From assembly GCA_963851385.1 (NCBI GenBank), contig CAWKPE010000028.1:16650-80649 (forward strand): 64,000 nucleotides of DNA, given 5' to 3'. Positions within the stretch are counted from its first letter, which is position 1, and the number at the start of each line of letters is the position of its first letter. This document shows positions 19,401-27,820 of this stretch, in pieces. Below the pieces are notes generated by a model. That model was not told where the DNA came from, ran no database searches, and saw only the letters and a list, made by a program, of their open reading frames with translations. The position numbers and the translations under genes are program-made. This stretch comes from CAWEFA01 sp963851385. GTDB taxonomy: Bacteria; Bacteroidota; Bacteroidia; Bacteroidales; DTGW01.

Positions 19401-20874
19401 CCTGGTAAGTGATAGTTTATTTAAATGTTATCCTGCAACAGTAAATTTCACGCATACAGGTGCAAGCAGCAACATAGTTGACGGAACCTGGGCATTTGGA
19501 AATGGAGCCCATAGTAACACGTACAGCAACACAGCACAATATACTTACACTAGTACAGGAACTTACAATACGTCTTTATGGATAAAAACACTAAACAATT
19601 GCCAGGCAACTGCCTCAAAAAAAATATATATTACTGGTCCTGTTGCAACATTTGATTTTTCACCAAAGCAAATATGTTATGGCGGCCAGGTAAGTTTTCA
19701 CATTGATCAAACTCAAAATGTCAGTGAAACAAGATGGTTGTTTGGAGATGGTGAAACTTCAGATTTGGCATCTCCAACTCATAATTATTTTGCCCGCGGC
19801 TATGTTGTGCCGGCACTTTGGGTTAAGAACAACGATTGTGAAACAACTATAATTACGGATAGTATAATGATTTCGAGATTGACTGTAGACTTCAATTTTA
19901 AGGATAATAAATCTTCATTATGCCTGGGACAGGAACTCATAGCTAATAATCTTTCTCGTAATTTAAGCAGTTCTGTTTGGAAGATAAATGATGTTATTAG
20001 TTCAAACAGGGCACAACTCACGGACATTTACCCAGATCATCTAGGTGAATACAATGTTAAACTTGTAGTGACAGACAATTACAATTGTCATGATTCTATA
20101 ACAAAGAATTTGGTAGTAATTCCCATACCCAATTATAAAATAACCGGGGACACATCAATTTGTAAAGGAGATTCTACAAAGCTTTCCGTGACATCTAATC
20201 CCCTTTGGAGCATTAGCTGGTCACCTGCCAGCAGTCTAAACAACTCTACATCTTTCAATCCAGAAGCTAAACCGGATATTAATACAAAATACATTGCTTT
20301 TGTTACCGATACCAATGGATGTTCAGCAAGTGACAGTATCTATATTTTTGTAAAACAACCTTCGAGCCTAATTTTTATCCCTAACGGAGATACCTCAATT
20401 AATATTGGAGAAAGAATACAACTTCATATTATATCTAATAGTGGAAAAACTACATATTCATGGTCACCATTTTATAATATTTCTTGTTTGTATTGCAATA
20501 ATCCATTTGTATCTCCGGAGCATGATATTACATATAAGGCTATCATAAAAGATGAATGTTTTGTAACAACCAAAGAATTCAACATAAAGGTTATAATAAA
20601 TTATTTCCTGGAAGCACCAAAAGCGTTTACACCTAATGGAGATACTCACAACGACAAGTTTCTGTTTGAATCAAAAAACATAAAAACATTTAATCTGAAA
20701 ATATTCAACCGCTGGGGTAATATCGTTTTCGAAACCGATGATCTACTGGAAGGCTGGGATGGAACCTGCAACGGGAAAATGCAGAACATAGACACTTACA
20801 CTTATATAGTAAAAGCAGAAACCGGTTCGGGTTATAAGTTTGAAAAGAAAGGGAGTCTTCTGTTGCTGAAGTAG
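16474..20874 (+). CDS. Giant PKD-domain adhesin with T9SS C-terminal sorting domain
   Basis: This 1466-aa secreted protein has an N-terminal hydrophobic signal (about residues 13-33) followed by about a dozen PKD-type Ig-like repeats. Each opens with A-x-F-x-x-x...GC-x-P and contains Y-x-W-x-F-G-x-G or W-x-F-G-D-G, then an S..Y..PG.Y.V.L.V-type end. The C-terminal region EAPKAFTPNGDTHNDKF...NRWGNIVFET...GWDGT...LLLLK (about 1375-1466) is a strong gliding-motility/CHU_C sorting domain. PKD arrays act as extended spacers or adhesive stalks on the cell surface. No enzymatic domain is evident. The paired Cys in each repeat may form disulphides. The divergent PorP gene is the likely secretion partner. 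Confidence 0.88.
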   Translation: MTSILQYFIKRIKFACCLIGILLQISIIDCYCLTAKFSVEMKGPCVPAVAIITNESSQGTGITYQWNFGQGAITYVSAPVLEEVYTTPGHYVIKLTVINGSLRDSTSDSIDVSIGPIAKFTVDATQGCAPFKVNFKNTSTSINGFKDVLWDFRNGDVLNGNNVSYTYVQPGNYDVLLTVTDNNGCKDYIESKSLIMVTNRPVANFTASDTFACEPPLNVSFFNKSTGQPSLKYYWNFGNGTHSTDINKSVDYTSNGNYDVKLTVTDAFGCTDSITKSSFIKIGKVAGRIYARYEDGRNASTALLCPGKITFWFSLAGQTDYTWQVHYKNTTLFFYGSNEFTLQADSGNVSIKLVYGKLSDCADSISTTYLIDYLKADFSINDTTGCELPHITNLINLSKNAVTYNWNLPFDSISHSKNISYTIPKKLTYAQMYSHNSIQMNFDFTLTAINSDGCRDSITKTVNIHLPVARFMPDKSSGCLPLAVTFSDSSHSDLPIEKWIYKFGNDSVISLNRNPVTYTFSNPGEYKAILIIKTDQNCIDTSDNVLIKVGEKLLPDFSVSPSNVCNSDTITLTGQSNFKDSVDYWNYSCPGVFNTGSGKNSDALAFIHADTSGAKNIKLEVDYNGCISDTVKKNIFTVNGPNGSFYDSLSCDSPLFYTFISKIKPVTSLAWNIDTIAINNKDSVTYLFTHSGNYNVKLTAVDNVSHCTLIRNKIITVRLVKADYNINPIYCLGDSINFNAIKSADYISHCYNEGFLWNFNDNSPPRRTYMPQYIYTYKNRGSYHPLLTVLADNGCTDTLSRFVKIQQPTPTFTIDKNKGCVPQIDVTFINTSIDSSITGWTWLFGDTATNYNSKSIVHSYINNTSKDYTAGLRVVDNYGCSVTTYKTISLVKVSADFQAIDNALCLGDDASFIISAKNLGRYKWYFGDGDTSNNNNTHTYLTAGNFDVALVAYLGMCKDSVMKSKYISVEKADAGYLVSDSLFKCYPATVNFTHTGASSNIVDGTWAFGNGAHSNTYSNTAQYTYTSTGTYNTSLWIKTLNNCQATASKKIYITGPVATFDFSPKQICYGGQVSFHIDQTQNVSETRWLFGDGETSDLASPTHNYFARGYVVPALWVKNNDCETTIITDSIMISRLTVDFNFKDNKSSLCLGQELIANNLSRNLSSSVWKINDVISSNRAQLTDIYPDHLGEYNVKLVVTDNYNCHDSITKNLVVIPIPNYKITGDTSICKGDSTKLSVTSNPLWSISWSPASSLNNSTSFNPEAKPDINTKYIAFVTDTNGCSASDSIYIFVKQPSSLIFIPNGDTSINIGERIQLHIISNSGKTTYSWSPFYNISCLYCNNPFVSPEHDITYKAIIKDECFVTTKEFNIKVIINYFLEAPKAFTPNGDTHNDKFLFESKNIKTFNLKIFNRWGNIVFETDDLLEGWDGTCNGKMQNIDTYTYIVKAETGSGYKFEKKGSLLLLK

Positions 20875-21021
20875 AGGATGTAAGATAACGGTGACATAAA
20901 ATAACAACAGATACTTAATATCTAAAATCTGCTTAAATCAATAATTATTTTTGATGCCACAGGAAAAGAATTTAATTTTAATAAAAATACTAACGTACGG
21001 CATACGTTATAAAATAATAAA

Positions 21022-22878
21022 ATGAAAAAATCACAAACTCTATTATTGATAATATTTTTAATAATGTCTGGGTATGCGGGTATTTCACAATCTAAAAATA
21101 CCTTCATGACCAATAACGTGTTTCAGTCATCATTTATAAATCCTCAAAGCGTCACAAAAGTTGGAAAAAGTCATTATTTTATTGACTTTGGCAAAGATGC
21201 TTTCGGTACTTTAGTCCTGATTTTAAAATCTCCTTTAACTGATACACTCATAATTCAATTGGGAGAAAAAACTATTAAAGCCAATACAATAGATAGAGAA
21301 CCAGGTGGTACTATTCGATATCAAAAAGTGAGATTGTCTGATATTCCTATAAAAATAGAATATACTATTAAACTTCAGCCTGATAAAAGGAACACCAATC
21401 CACCGGCTGTCGCTTTACCAGATTCATTTGGTGTAATTATGCCTTTTCGTTATTGTGAATTGGAAAATTTGAAAATACCGATAAACGATATTACTATCAA
21501 ACAAAAAGTCTTTAATTATCGGTTTAACGACAATTCCAGTGATTTTGTATGTTCCGATACAATATTAAATAATGTATGGAGTTTATGTAAACACACCATA
21601 AAAGCAACTAGTTTTTGCGGGTTATATATTGATGGAGATTGTGAACGAACTCCATATGAGGCAGACGCTTTAATTAACCAATTAAGTCATTATTGTGTAG
21701 ATAATGAATATTCCATGGCACAAAGAACTAATGAGTACTTTATTAATAATCCAACATGGCCAACTGAATGGATTTTGCACACTGTATTGTTATTTTATTA
21801 CGACTTTTTATATACCGGAAATATAGAATCTATTTCAAATAATTATGAAGCCTTAAAGTATAAAACTTTAGTTGATTTAGAACGGGAAGACGGTTTGATC
21901 AGTTCCAAATCAGAAAAAGTTACAGATGAATTGATGAAAAAATTAGGTTTTAAGGATACTAAACAAAGAATTTGCGATATTGTAGACTGGCCTCCTGCCC
22001 AAAGTGAAACCACCTGGAAACTTGCAACGAAAGAAGGTGAACGCGACGGATATGAAATGGTAGCAGTTAACACGGTTGTTAATTCATTTCATTATTTCAA
22101 TTTAAAACTTATGGCCGAAATAGCTGGTTATTTGGGAAAAAAGGAAGACTCGATATTTTTTTATAAAAAGTCAATTTTGGTAAAAGAAGCTATTAATGAA
22201 AAATTAATTGATAAAAATATAGGCATATATGTGGATGGCGAAAACTCAAAACATTCGTCTTTACATGCTAATATGTTTCCTTTGGCGTTTGGAATAGTAT
22301 TAGACAAGTATCTAAAAACTGTAATTTCTTTCATTAAATCAAGAGGAATAGCCTGCAGTGTTTATGGCGCACAATATTTATTAGAAGGATTATATAAGCA
22401 AGGTGAAGCAAATTATGCTCTTAATTTAATGACTTCGACAAGCGACCGTAGCTGGTGGAATATGATAAAGGTGGGATCAACCTTGACTCTTGAAGCTTGG
22501 GACATGAAATACAAGCCAAATTCGGATTGGAACCACGCATGGGGAACAGCTCCTGCAAATATTATAACTCGATACATGTGGGACATTATGCCTGTAATAC
22601 CTGGATTTACTAAAGTTCAAATAAAACCACAGCTTAGCAATCTGACGTCCAGTAAAATTAAAGTGCCAACTATAAAAGGAACTATAATAGCTGAATATAA
22701 AGTAATCAACGATAAAAATAAACTGTTTGTAATTGAATTACCAAAAAATATGAAAGGAGATTTAGTATTGTCGAATGATAATAATTTAAAAATCTTTCTG
22801 AATAAAAAAGAAATTAAAACAAATCAAAGCTCTGTACCTTTAAGTTCAGGTTCTAACGAAATTGAATTAAAACAATAA
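21022..22878 (+). CDS. Exported GH78-like alpha-L-rhamnosidase
   Basis: This 618-aa protein has signal peptide MKKSQTLLLIIFLIMSGYAGISQ. The central (alpha/alpha)6 region contains GLYIDGDCERTPYEADA (about residues 197-213), which corresponds to the GH78 segment with the conserved acidic residues. It is followed by DIVDWPP, the SWWNMIKVGSTLTLEAWD acidic stretch and WNHAWGTAP, all characteristic of GH78 catalytic domains. A C-terminal beta domain (about 535-618) follows. The protein is shorter than many GH78 enzymes because N-terminal accessory beta domains are reduced. It probably releases rhamnose or a related sugar from glycans in the periplasm or outside. No SusC/SusD pair is near, so it is not in a typical polysaccharide utilisation locus. 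Confidence 0.82.
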   Translation: MKKSQTLLLIIFLIMSGYAGISQSKNTFMTNNVFQSSFINPQSVTKVGKSHYFIDFGKDAFGTLVLILKSPLTDTLIIQLGEKTIKANTIDREPGGTIRYQKVRLSDIPIKIEYTIKLQPDKRNTNPPAVALPDSFGVIMPFRYCELENLKIPINDITIKQKVFNYRFNDNSSDFVCSDTILNNVWSLCKHTIKATSFCGLYIDGDCERTPYEADALINQLSHYCVDNEYSMAQRTNEYFINNPTWPTEWILHTVLLFYYDFLYTGNIESISNNYEALKYKTLVDLEREDGLISSKSEKVTDELMKKLGFKDTKQRICDIVDWPPAQSETTWKLATKEGERDGYEMVAVNTVVNSFHYFNLKLMAEIAGYLGKKEDSIFFYKKSILVKEAINEKLIDKNIGIYVDGENSKHSSLHANMFPLAFGIVLDKYLKTVISFIKSRGIACSVYGAQYLLEGLYKQGEANYALNLMTSTSDRSWWNMIKVGSTLTLEAWDMKYKPNSDWNHAWGTAPANIITRYMWDIMPVIPGFTKVQIKPQLSNLTSSKIKVPTIKGTIIAEYKVINDKNKLFVIELPKNMKGDLVLSNDNNLKIFLNKKEIKTNQSSVPLSSGSNEIELKQ

Positions 22879-22938
22879 ACAGGCGATAACAAGCGTAATA
22901 ATACAAAAAAATATTAAGTTAACGTTTAATAAAGTGGC

Positions 22939-23322
22939 ATGCCAATAGTTAAAATAGATTTGAGAAAAGGTAAATCCTTAGGATTTTTAAAAACTTTAAT
23001 GGACTCAATTCATGAATCCATGGTTGAGATATTAAAAATTCCAATTGATGATAGAAATCAAAGATTAACAGAATATGACACTAAATTCTTTTTTTCCAAA
23101 CCACCTTACGAATATTTTATAGAAATTATAATGTTTGCCGGAAGAACAAAAGCAACAAAGAAAAAATTGTACCAATCAATTGTTGACAGGTTATACAATA
23201 ATTTAAAAATTGATAAAAATAAAGTATTTATTATACTTAATGAGCAACCTTTGGAAAATTGGGGTGTTCGAGGAGGAATTCCCGCAGACGAAATAAAGCT
23301 CGATTTTGATGTAGAAATTTGA
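22939..23322 (+). CDS. Tautomerase family protein
   Basis: This 127-aa protein begins MPIVKIDLRKG, placing Pro2 as the catalytic N-terminal proline after Met removal. It contains two 4-oxalocrotonate-tautomerase-like halves: residues 1-60, and about 65-127 starting YFIEIIMFAGRTKATKKKLYQSIVDRL. The ending NWGVRGGIPADE is typical of the Tautomerase_2 subgroup. Members tautomerise small keto acids or dehalogenate; the substrate here is unknown. It lies 60 bp downstream of the rhamnosidase gene on the same strand and may be co-transcribed. Confidence 0.88.
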   Translation: MPIVKIDLRKGKSLGFLKTLMDSIHESMVEILKIPIDDRNQRLTEYDTKFFFSKPPYEYFIEIIMFAGRTKATKKKLYQSIVDRLYNNLKIDKNKVFIILNEQPLENWGVRGGIPADEIKLDFDVEI

Positions 23323-23442
23323 GAATAATTTTCCGAAAAATAATCACAATTATATAGTTGACTGAAATATAGTATATAACTAGTCACTAATAATAATCAT
23401 AAGATGTTACATAACTTTTGCTTTCAATAATATGAAATAAGT

Positions 23443-24525
23443 TCAATTTAACTTAATCCTCGGATCAAGCAGTGAATATGAAATATCTGCAAGTATGTTT
23501 ACAACAATAAAAAGAATTGAAATTACAAGAACTGTTCCCATTACAACTGGCAAATCAAAATTTTGAAGCGCGTTAACCAACACGTAACCTAATCCTTTCC
23601 AGCCAAAAATATATTCAACAAAAATAACCCCGGCCATCATCGAAGCAAACCAACCGCTAATTGAAGTAATTACTGGATTCATTGCATTCTTTAATGCATG
23701 ATTCCATATCACTCTAGCTTCCGAAAGTCCTTTGGCACGAGCAGTCCGGATATAATCCTGGCTAAGTACATCTAAAAATGAATTCCTGGTCAATTGGGTA
23801 AAAACCGAAATTGGTCTGATTCCCAATGTAAGTGCCGGCAAGATTAAATTTTTAAGCATCAGATGTGTACCATTTCCCAGGTCATCGATTTCATAAAGAT
23901 TTCCCGTAAGATTCAAACCTGTATATTTTCCTAAAACAAATGCAAAAAACCAGGCAATTAAAATAGCAGCAAAAAATGATGGAAGCGACATTCCAAATGA
24001 AGTAATTACCAGCAAAGTTTTGTCTATCCATTTGTCATGTTTCAAGGCTGAAATAATTCCTAATCCAATACCTATCATAGATGCAAATACAATTGAAACC
24101 AGGGCTAAAATAAATGTCGCCGGTAAAGCCTCGCTAATAATATTTGATATATTACGCTGGTTTTGGAACGAACGCCGTAAGTAAGGAAATTTCAGAACTA
24201 TTTGATGAGTTGAATTAATTTTCAATAATACTATGTAATGCGAATAAATAGCTTTATCAAAATAAAAAAAATTTTGAGTATCTCTTGTATTGAAAACACC
24301 AATGACAGAAACGTCATTTATGTATTTCAAATATTGCTGCATAACGGGTTTATCAAGTCCAAGGTCTTTTCGCACTGCATTAAGCGATACACTGTCAGTG
24401 CGCTGACCCAGTACCATACGAGCCGGATCGCCGGGAATAACATTAAAAAGTATGAAAATGAGTGTTACAACTCCAAAAAGAATCCCAAGTCCATTCAGAA
24501 GTTTCTTTAAAATATATTTTAACAT
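23443..24525 (-). CDS. ABC transporter permease, OppB/DppB type
   Basis: This 360-aa inner-membrane protein opens MLKYILKKLLNGLGILFGVVTLIF, the usual first membrane helix of OppB/DppB permeases, then DPARMVLGQR. The binding-protein-dependent permease domain runs from about residue 145 to the end, with the EAA-type loop DYIRTARAKGLSEARVIWNHALKNAMNPVI contacting the ATPase. The tail YSLLDPRIKLN is standard. About 60 extra residues (about 75-135) sit in the first periplasmic loop. In a full system it would pair with a DppC-like permease, two ATPases and a binding protein, none of which is adjacent. It lies 33 bp downstream of the DoxX-family gene on the same strand. Confidence 0.92.
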   Translation of the reverse strand: MLKYILKKLLNGLGILFGVVTLIFILFNVIPGDPARMVLGQRTDSVSLNAVRKDLGLDKPVMQQYLKYINDVSVIGVFNTRDTQNFFYFDKAIYSHYIVLLKINSTHQIVLKFPYLRRSFQNQRNISNIISEALPATFILALVSIVFASMIGIGLGIISALKHDKWIDKTLLVITSFGMSLPSFFAAILIAWFFAFVLGKYTGLNLTGNLYEIDDLGNGTHLMLKNLILPALTLGIRPISVFTQLTRNSFLDVLSQDYIRTARAKGLSEARVIWNHALKNAMNPVITSISGWFASMMAGVIFVEYIFGWKGLGYVLVNALQNFDLPVVMGTVLVISILFIVVNILADISYSLLDPRIKLN

Positions 24526-24558
24526 ATTATGTTGTTGGGTTTATCTAGCAGGGTTTTC

Positions 24559-25827
24559 TTAAATAGGTTTATTTTCAAAATACATAGAAATCGCCCAAAA
24601 CAATGAAATAATCAATCCCAATCCTAATAAAATTGAAATTGACAATGTCCATTCACCATTATTATGAATATTTGTCAAATTTTTAGAAATAAAATTATAT
24701 TCAAGGTCAAGAGAAACCTTATACATATCATTATAATGCCATTTACCGATAACGATCCCACTTTTCAAAAGTATTAAACCGGGATTAGCACGAATAATTG
24801 TTTTTAAGGTTGTTTCATCACCGGAATAAAAATCATATTTGATATTATACCTTTTACGAACTTTTTGAATATCATCAGGTGTTGACGAAGTGACAGCATA
24901 AAATTTGCATAAACCCGTTTTGGAGCAATAATCAAAAATCTTTTGTGCTTCTAAAAATCCTTTCGGATTTGAAGTATTAAGATTTGGGGAAATAAAAAGA
25001 AAGGAATATGAAGTATCCGACAAAATTATATCGGTAATATCAAAACCAGTCAAACTAGTTATAACAAAATCATGAATAGGAGGTGCGTAGCCCTTTTTAA
25101 TTAAATTGGTTTGTGAACTGATCAGTTTCCAGTTTAATGAATCCCGCCAGGGGTAATCCTTTTCTGAAAACTCTTTTACTATGCCACTTTTTATATTCTT
25201 GTACTTAAACGTAGTTTCATATTTATCCTTTGGAGCATTGGCGGGGAAACTCATCTTTTCAGTTATCTTACTACCAATGCTGTATGGAATAAAATCAATA
25301 ATTGGTAAATGCCGATAAGAATAAATGGAAACTATTGTAAAAAAAACAATTGTTGTAATACAAGTTGCCCATTCCATCCATAAAGGAGCACGAAATACAA
25401 ACTTTTTTCTACTTGTAAAAATAAAGACAACTATACCGGAAAATACTACATTTTTATAAAAAGTTTCCCAATTAGTAAGTTTTATGGCATCGCCAAAACA
25501 ACCGCAATCAGAAACTAGATTAAATACAGCTAATATAAATGTAAATACAAAGAACAATCCCATGAAAAAAACCGCGGTCCAGGCAGTGAGGTTAATAAAT
25601 ATACCTGTTAATAAAGCAACGCCAAGCAGGAATTCTGCTCCGCTAAGAAGATACGACATTACCAATGTTATATGAGGTAATTCAGGCAAACCGATAACAG
25701 TAAAAAATTCATTAAATCTATATGAAAATCCCATTAGATCAATCCCTTTTACAAAGCCTGAAAAAACAAAAATAAAGCCAAGCAATATGCGGCTTATATT
25801 GAATAGTATTTTTAGGAATTTTGTCAT
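24559..25827 (-). CDS. DoxX-family (BT_3928-like) membrane protein
   Basis: In this 422-aa protein, residues 1-135 hold four DoxX/MauE-type helices (LGFIFVFSGFVKGIDLMGF, LSGAEFLLGVALLTG, FVFTFILAVFNL) with the redox-type motif DCGCFGDA near 104-111. Another helix pair lies at about 130-185. A soluble region (about 195-380) includes FLFISPNLN and LILLKSGIVIGKWH, resembling a thioredoxin-like fold without a CxxC, and a final helix ends at about 415. In Bacteroidota this family sits in the tmk/folP/cdaA neighbourhood, as here. The function is unproven. A redox or membrane-homeostasis role is only an inference from the Cys pair. Confidence 0.82.
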   Translation of the reverse strand: MTKFLKILFNISRILLGFIFVFSGFVKGIDLMGFSYRFNEFFTVIGLPELPHITLVMSYLLSGAEFLLGVALLTGIFINLTAWTAVFFMGLFFVFTFILAVFNLVSDCGCFGDAIKLTNWETFYKNVVFSGIVVFIFTSRKKFVFRAPLWMEWATCITTIVFFTIVSIYSYRHLPIIDFIPYSIGSKITEKMSFPANAPKDKYETTFKYKNIKSGIVKEFSEKDYPWRDSLNWKLISSQTNLIKKGYAPPIHDFVITSLTGFDITDIILSDTSYSFLFISPNLNTSNPKGFLEAQKIFDYCSKTGLCKFYAVTSSTPDDIQKVRKRYNIKYDFYSGDETTLKTIIRANPGLILLKSGIVIGKWHYNDMYKVSLDLEYNFISKNLTNIHNNGEWTLSISILLGLGLIISLFWAISMYFENKPI

Positions 25828-25855
25828 TGTATTATTAAATTAAATAATGGTATAA

Positions 25856-25978
25856 CAATGTCGTTTAGTTAAGCAGTTTTATATCATTGGTCATACTTCG
25901 ACAAGCTCAGTATAACCTCATTTTAATGTCACCCTGAGCTTGTCGAAGGGTGTTTCGTTCCTTAACTAAACGACATTG
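25856..25978. mobile_element. 123-bp foldback MITE with perfect 18-bp inverted ends and 10-bp flanking duplication
   Basis: The ends CAATGTCGTTTAGTTAAG (25856-25873) and CTTAACTAAACGACATTG (25961-25978) are exact reverse complements. The decamer AATGGTATAA occurs directly outside each end (25846-25855 and 25979-25988), as expected for a target-site duplication. Inside is a second palindrome, CTTCGACAAGCTCAG versus CTGAGCTTGTCGAAG, whose core recurs at 401-462. There is no coding capacity. It lies between the divergent starts... of the DoxX gene's upstream side and the 3' end of tmk, so it may also affect read-through. Confidence 0.8.
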
Positions 25979-25995
25979 AATGGTATAAGACTTTA

Positions 25996-26679
25996 TTATA
26001 AAATGCTATTTTGTACCAAAATCTTTAATAAAAGTTCAAATATTTTATCCGGTTGCATTATTTTATTGTTTTCACTACAGTTTATCATTTTTAAACTGCT
26101 TTCTGCCTGTGCAAGGTAAAGATACATGTCGCGAACCTTACTTTGAAAGTCAATGTTTTCTTCATGAATGTCAGCTGCCCCTTTTAAATAACCACGATCA
26201 ATTCCATTTCTGTCTTTTGCCAGACTTTCAATAGTAAATTGAAATGGTACATCTAAAAATACGTTTATATCAGGTTTAGGAATATCATTATAATTATATT
26301 CAAAATTCAAAATCCAATCTTTTAGTACTTTTTTTTCATTTTCATCTACCAACTTTGCACATTGGTATGCAATATTTGAAAATACGTATCTGTCAACAAT
26401 TACCAACATTTTTTCTTTTAACCATTGATTAATTATATGAGCTGCATCTTTACGATCGCCCGCATAAATTAGTGCAACCAAATAAGGATTCACCTGATCA
26501 TTCTTGCCAAATTCACCTCTTAGAAAACGGGCTATTAATTCACCCCAAACTGGTGAGTCGGTACGAGGAAAATGAAGATATTTAAAAAGTATTTTTTTTC
26601 CATTAAGATACTCCTGTAGCATTGATATTTGGGTTGATTTTCCTGAACCATCAATTCCTTCTATAACTGCAAGTTTCAT
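25996..26679 (-). CDS. tmk: Thymidylate kinase
   Basis: This 227-aa enzyme phosphorylates dTMP to dTDP in the cytoplasm for DNA synthesis. The P-loop EGIDGSGKST is at residues 7-16, the DR(Y) motif VDRYVFSNIAYQ is at about 95-106, and a lid-like region KDRNGIDRGYLKG lies at about 175-187. The length is slightly above the family mean of about 210 aa. It is followed, in the direction of transcription, by the foldback element and then the DoxX gene. The spacer to divergent folP contains low-complexity direct repeats. Confidence 0.93.
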   Translation of the reverse strand: MKLAVIEGIDGSGKSTQISMLQEYLNGKKILFKYLHFPRTDSPVWGELIARFLRGEFGKNDQVNPYLVALIYAGDRKDAAHIINQWLKEKMLVIVDRYVFSNIAYQCAKLVDENEKKVLKDWILNFEYNYNDIPKPDINVFLDVPFQFTIESLAKDRNGIDRGYLKGAADIHEENIDFQSKVRDMYLYLAQAESSLKMINCSENNKIMQPDKIFELLLKILVQNSIL

Positions 26680-26822
26680 TTAAATTGGTTGTTAGTTGTT
26701 AGCTCAATGCTTAAGTTGTCTTGGTTTATATCAATAATCTGAAGTTCTGAAGTTCTGAATTAAGAATTTCTATTATTCAGTTATTTAATTATTCTTATCT
26801 TCAGTTTTTCAGTTCTTCTATT

Positions 26823-26871
26823 CTTCACGATTCACATCTTCCCCATTCACAACTTCACGATTCACATCTTC
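26823..26871. repeat. 19-bp direct repeat, 30-bp period, between tmk and folP
   Basis: CTTCACGATTCACATCTTC occurs exactly at 26823-26841 and again at 26853-26871, inside a spacer also rich in TTCTGAA and TTCAG words. It looks like the degenerate tandem sequence that builds up in Bacteroidota spacers. No protein-binding role can be assigned. Confidence 0.7.
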
Positions 26872-26886
26872 TATTTATTTTATTCC

Positions 26887-26894
26887 TAACTTTG
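26887..26894 (+). promoter_or_regulatory. Putative -7 box TAACTTTG before folP
   Basis: TAACTTTG fits the Bacteroidota TAnnTTTG box and stands 20 bp before the folP ATG at 26915. A matching -33 TTTG is not evident in the repeat-rich upstream sequence. Confidence 0.5.
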
Positions 26895-26914
26895 TATCGT
26901 TAAACACCTTTAAA

Positions 26915-27772
26915 ATGGATGTTAAAGATACATTTTTTTCAAGAAAGGCTACAATTAATATTAATGGTGAAATAGTTGATATATCAAGTCCATGCGTTAT
27001 GGGAATTATCAATATTACGCCTGATTCATTTTATCAGGAAAGTCGCATTACGGAAATTGATAAAGTAATAAAGCGAATTGAACAAATTATTACTGAAGGA
27101 GGTAAATTTGTTGACATTGGTGCATATTCTTCAAGGCCTGGAGCAGAAGATATAGATGAAATAACAGAAAAAGAAAGGTTAAAACCTGTATTAATTGCTA
27201 TTTACAAACAATTTCCAAATATTTTTATATCACTTGACACTTTTAGGTCTTCAATAGCAGAATGGGCAACTGGTGAATTTGGAGTTGGAATTATTAATGA
27301 TATTTCAGGTGGAACGTTGGACGAAATGATGTTCTCCACTATTGCACGTTTAAAGGTACCATATATTTTGATGCATATGAGAGGCAAACCTCAAAATATG
27401 ATGGAACTTGCTCAATATGATAATGTGACTAAAGAAGTAATTAAAGAGCTTTCTGTAAAAGTTTTTAAACTGAAAGAATTATGCGTTAATGATATAATTA
27501 TTGATCCTGGTTTTGGCTTTGCAAAGAATATTGAACAAAACTATCAAATTCTTAATGATCTGGATATGTTTAAAATTTTTGAACTACCAATTTTAGTTGG
27601 TTTATCCAGAAAATCTATGGTTTATAGACTTTTAGACATATCTCCTTCAGAAGCACTTGTTGGTACAATTGCATTAAATACAGTAGCATTGCTCAAGGGC
27701 ATCAATATATTGAGGGTACATGATGTAAAAGAAGCGTGTGATGTAATTAAATTACTATCTAATCTGCACTAA
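26915..27772 (+). CDS. folP: Dihydropteroate synthase
   Basis: This 285-aa cytoplasmic enzyme condenses p-aminobenzoate with a pterin pyrophosphate in folate synthesis and is the sulfonamide target. Conserved pieces in order are MGIINITPDSFY (about residues 29-40), GAYSSRPGAED (about 69-79, the usual GGxSTRPGA loop), SLDTFRSSIAEWA, INDISGG, ILMHMRGKPQNM, IIDPGFGFAKN, VGLSRKSM and the closing RVHDVKEA. All catalytic segments are present. It is followed 49 bp later by cdaA on the same strand, a gene pair frequently seen in Bacteroidota. Confidence 0.96.
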   Translation: MDVKDTFFSRKATININGEIVDISSPCVMGIINITPDSFYQESRITEIDKVIKRIEQIITEGGKFVDIGAYSSRPGAEDIDEITEKERLKPVLIAIYKQFPNIFISLDTFRSSIAEWATGEFGVGIINDISGGTLDEMMFSTIARLKVPYILMHMRGKPQNMMELAQYDNVTKEVIKELSVKVFKLKELCVNDIIIDPGFGFAKNIEQNYQILNDLDMFKIFELPILVGLSRKSMVYRLLDISPSEALVGTIALNTVALLKGINILRVHDVKEACDVIKLLSNLH

Positions 27773-27820
27773 GCACATTTATTTTAAATAATAAATACCT
27801 TTGAAGAAAAAATTATTACA

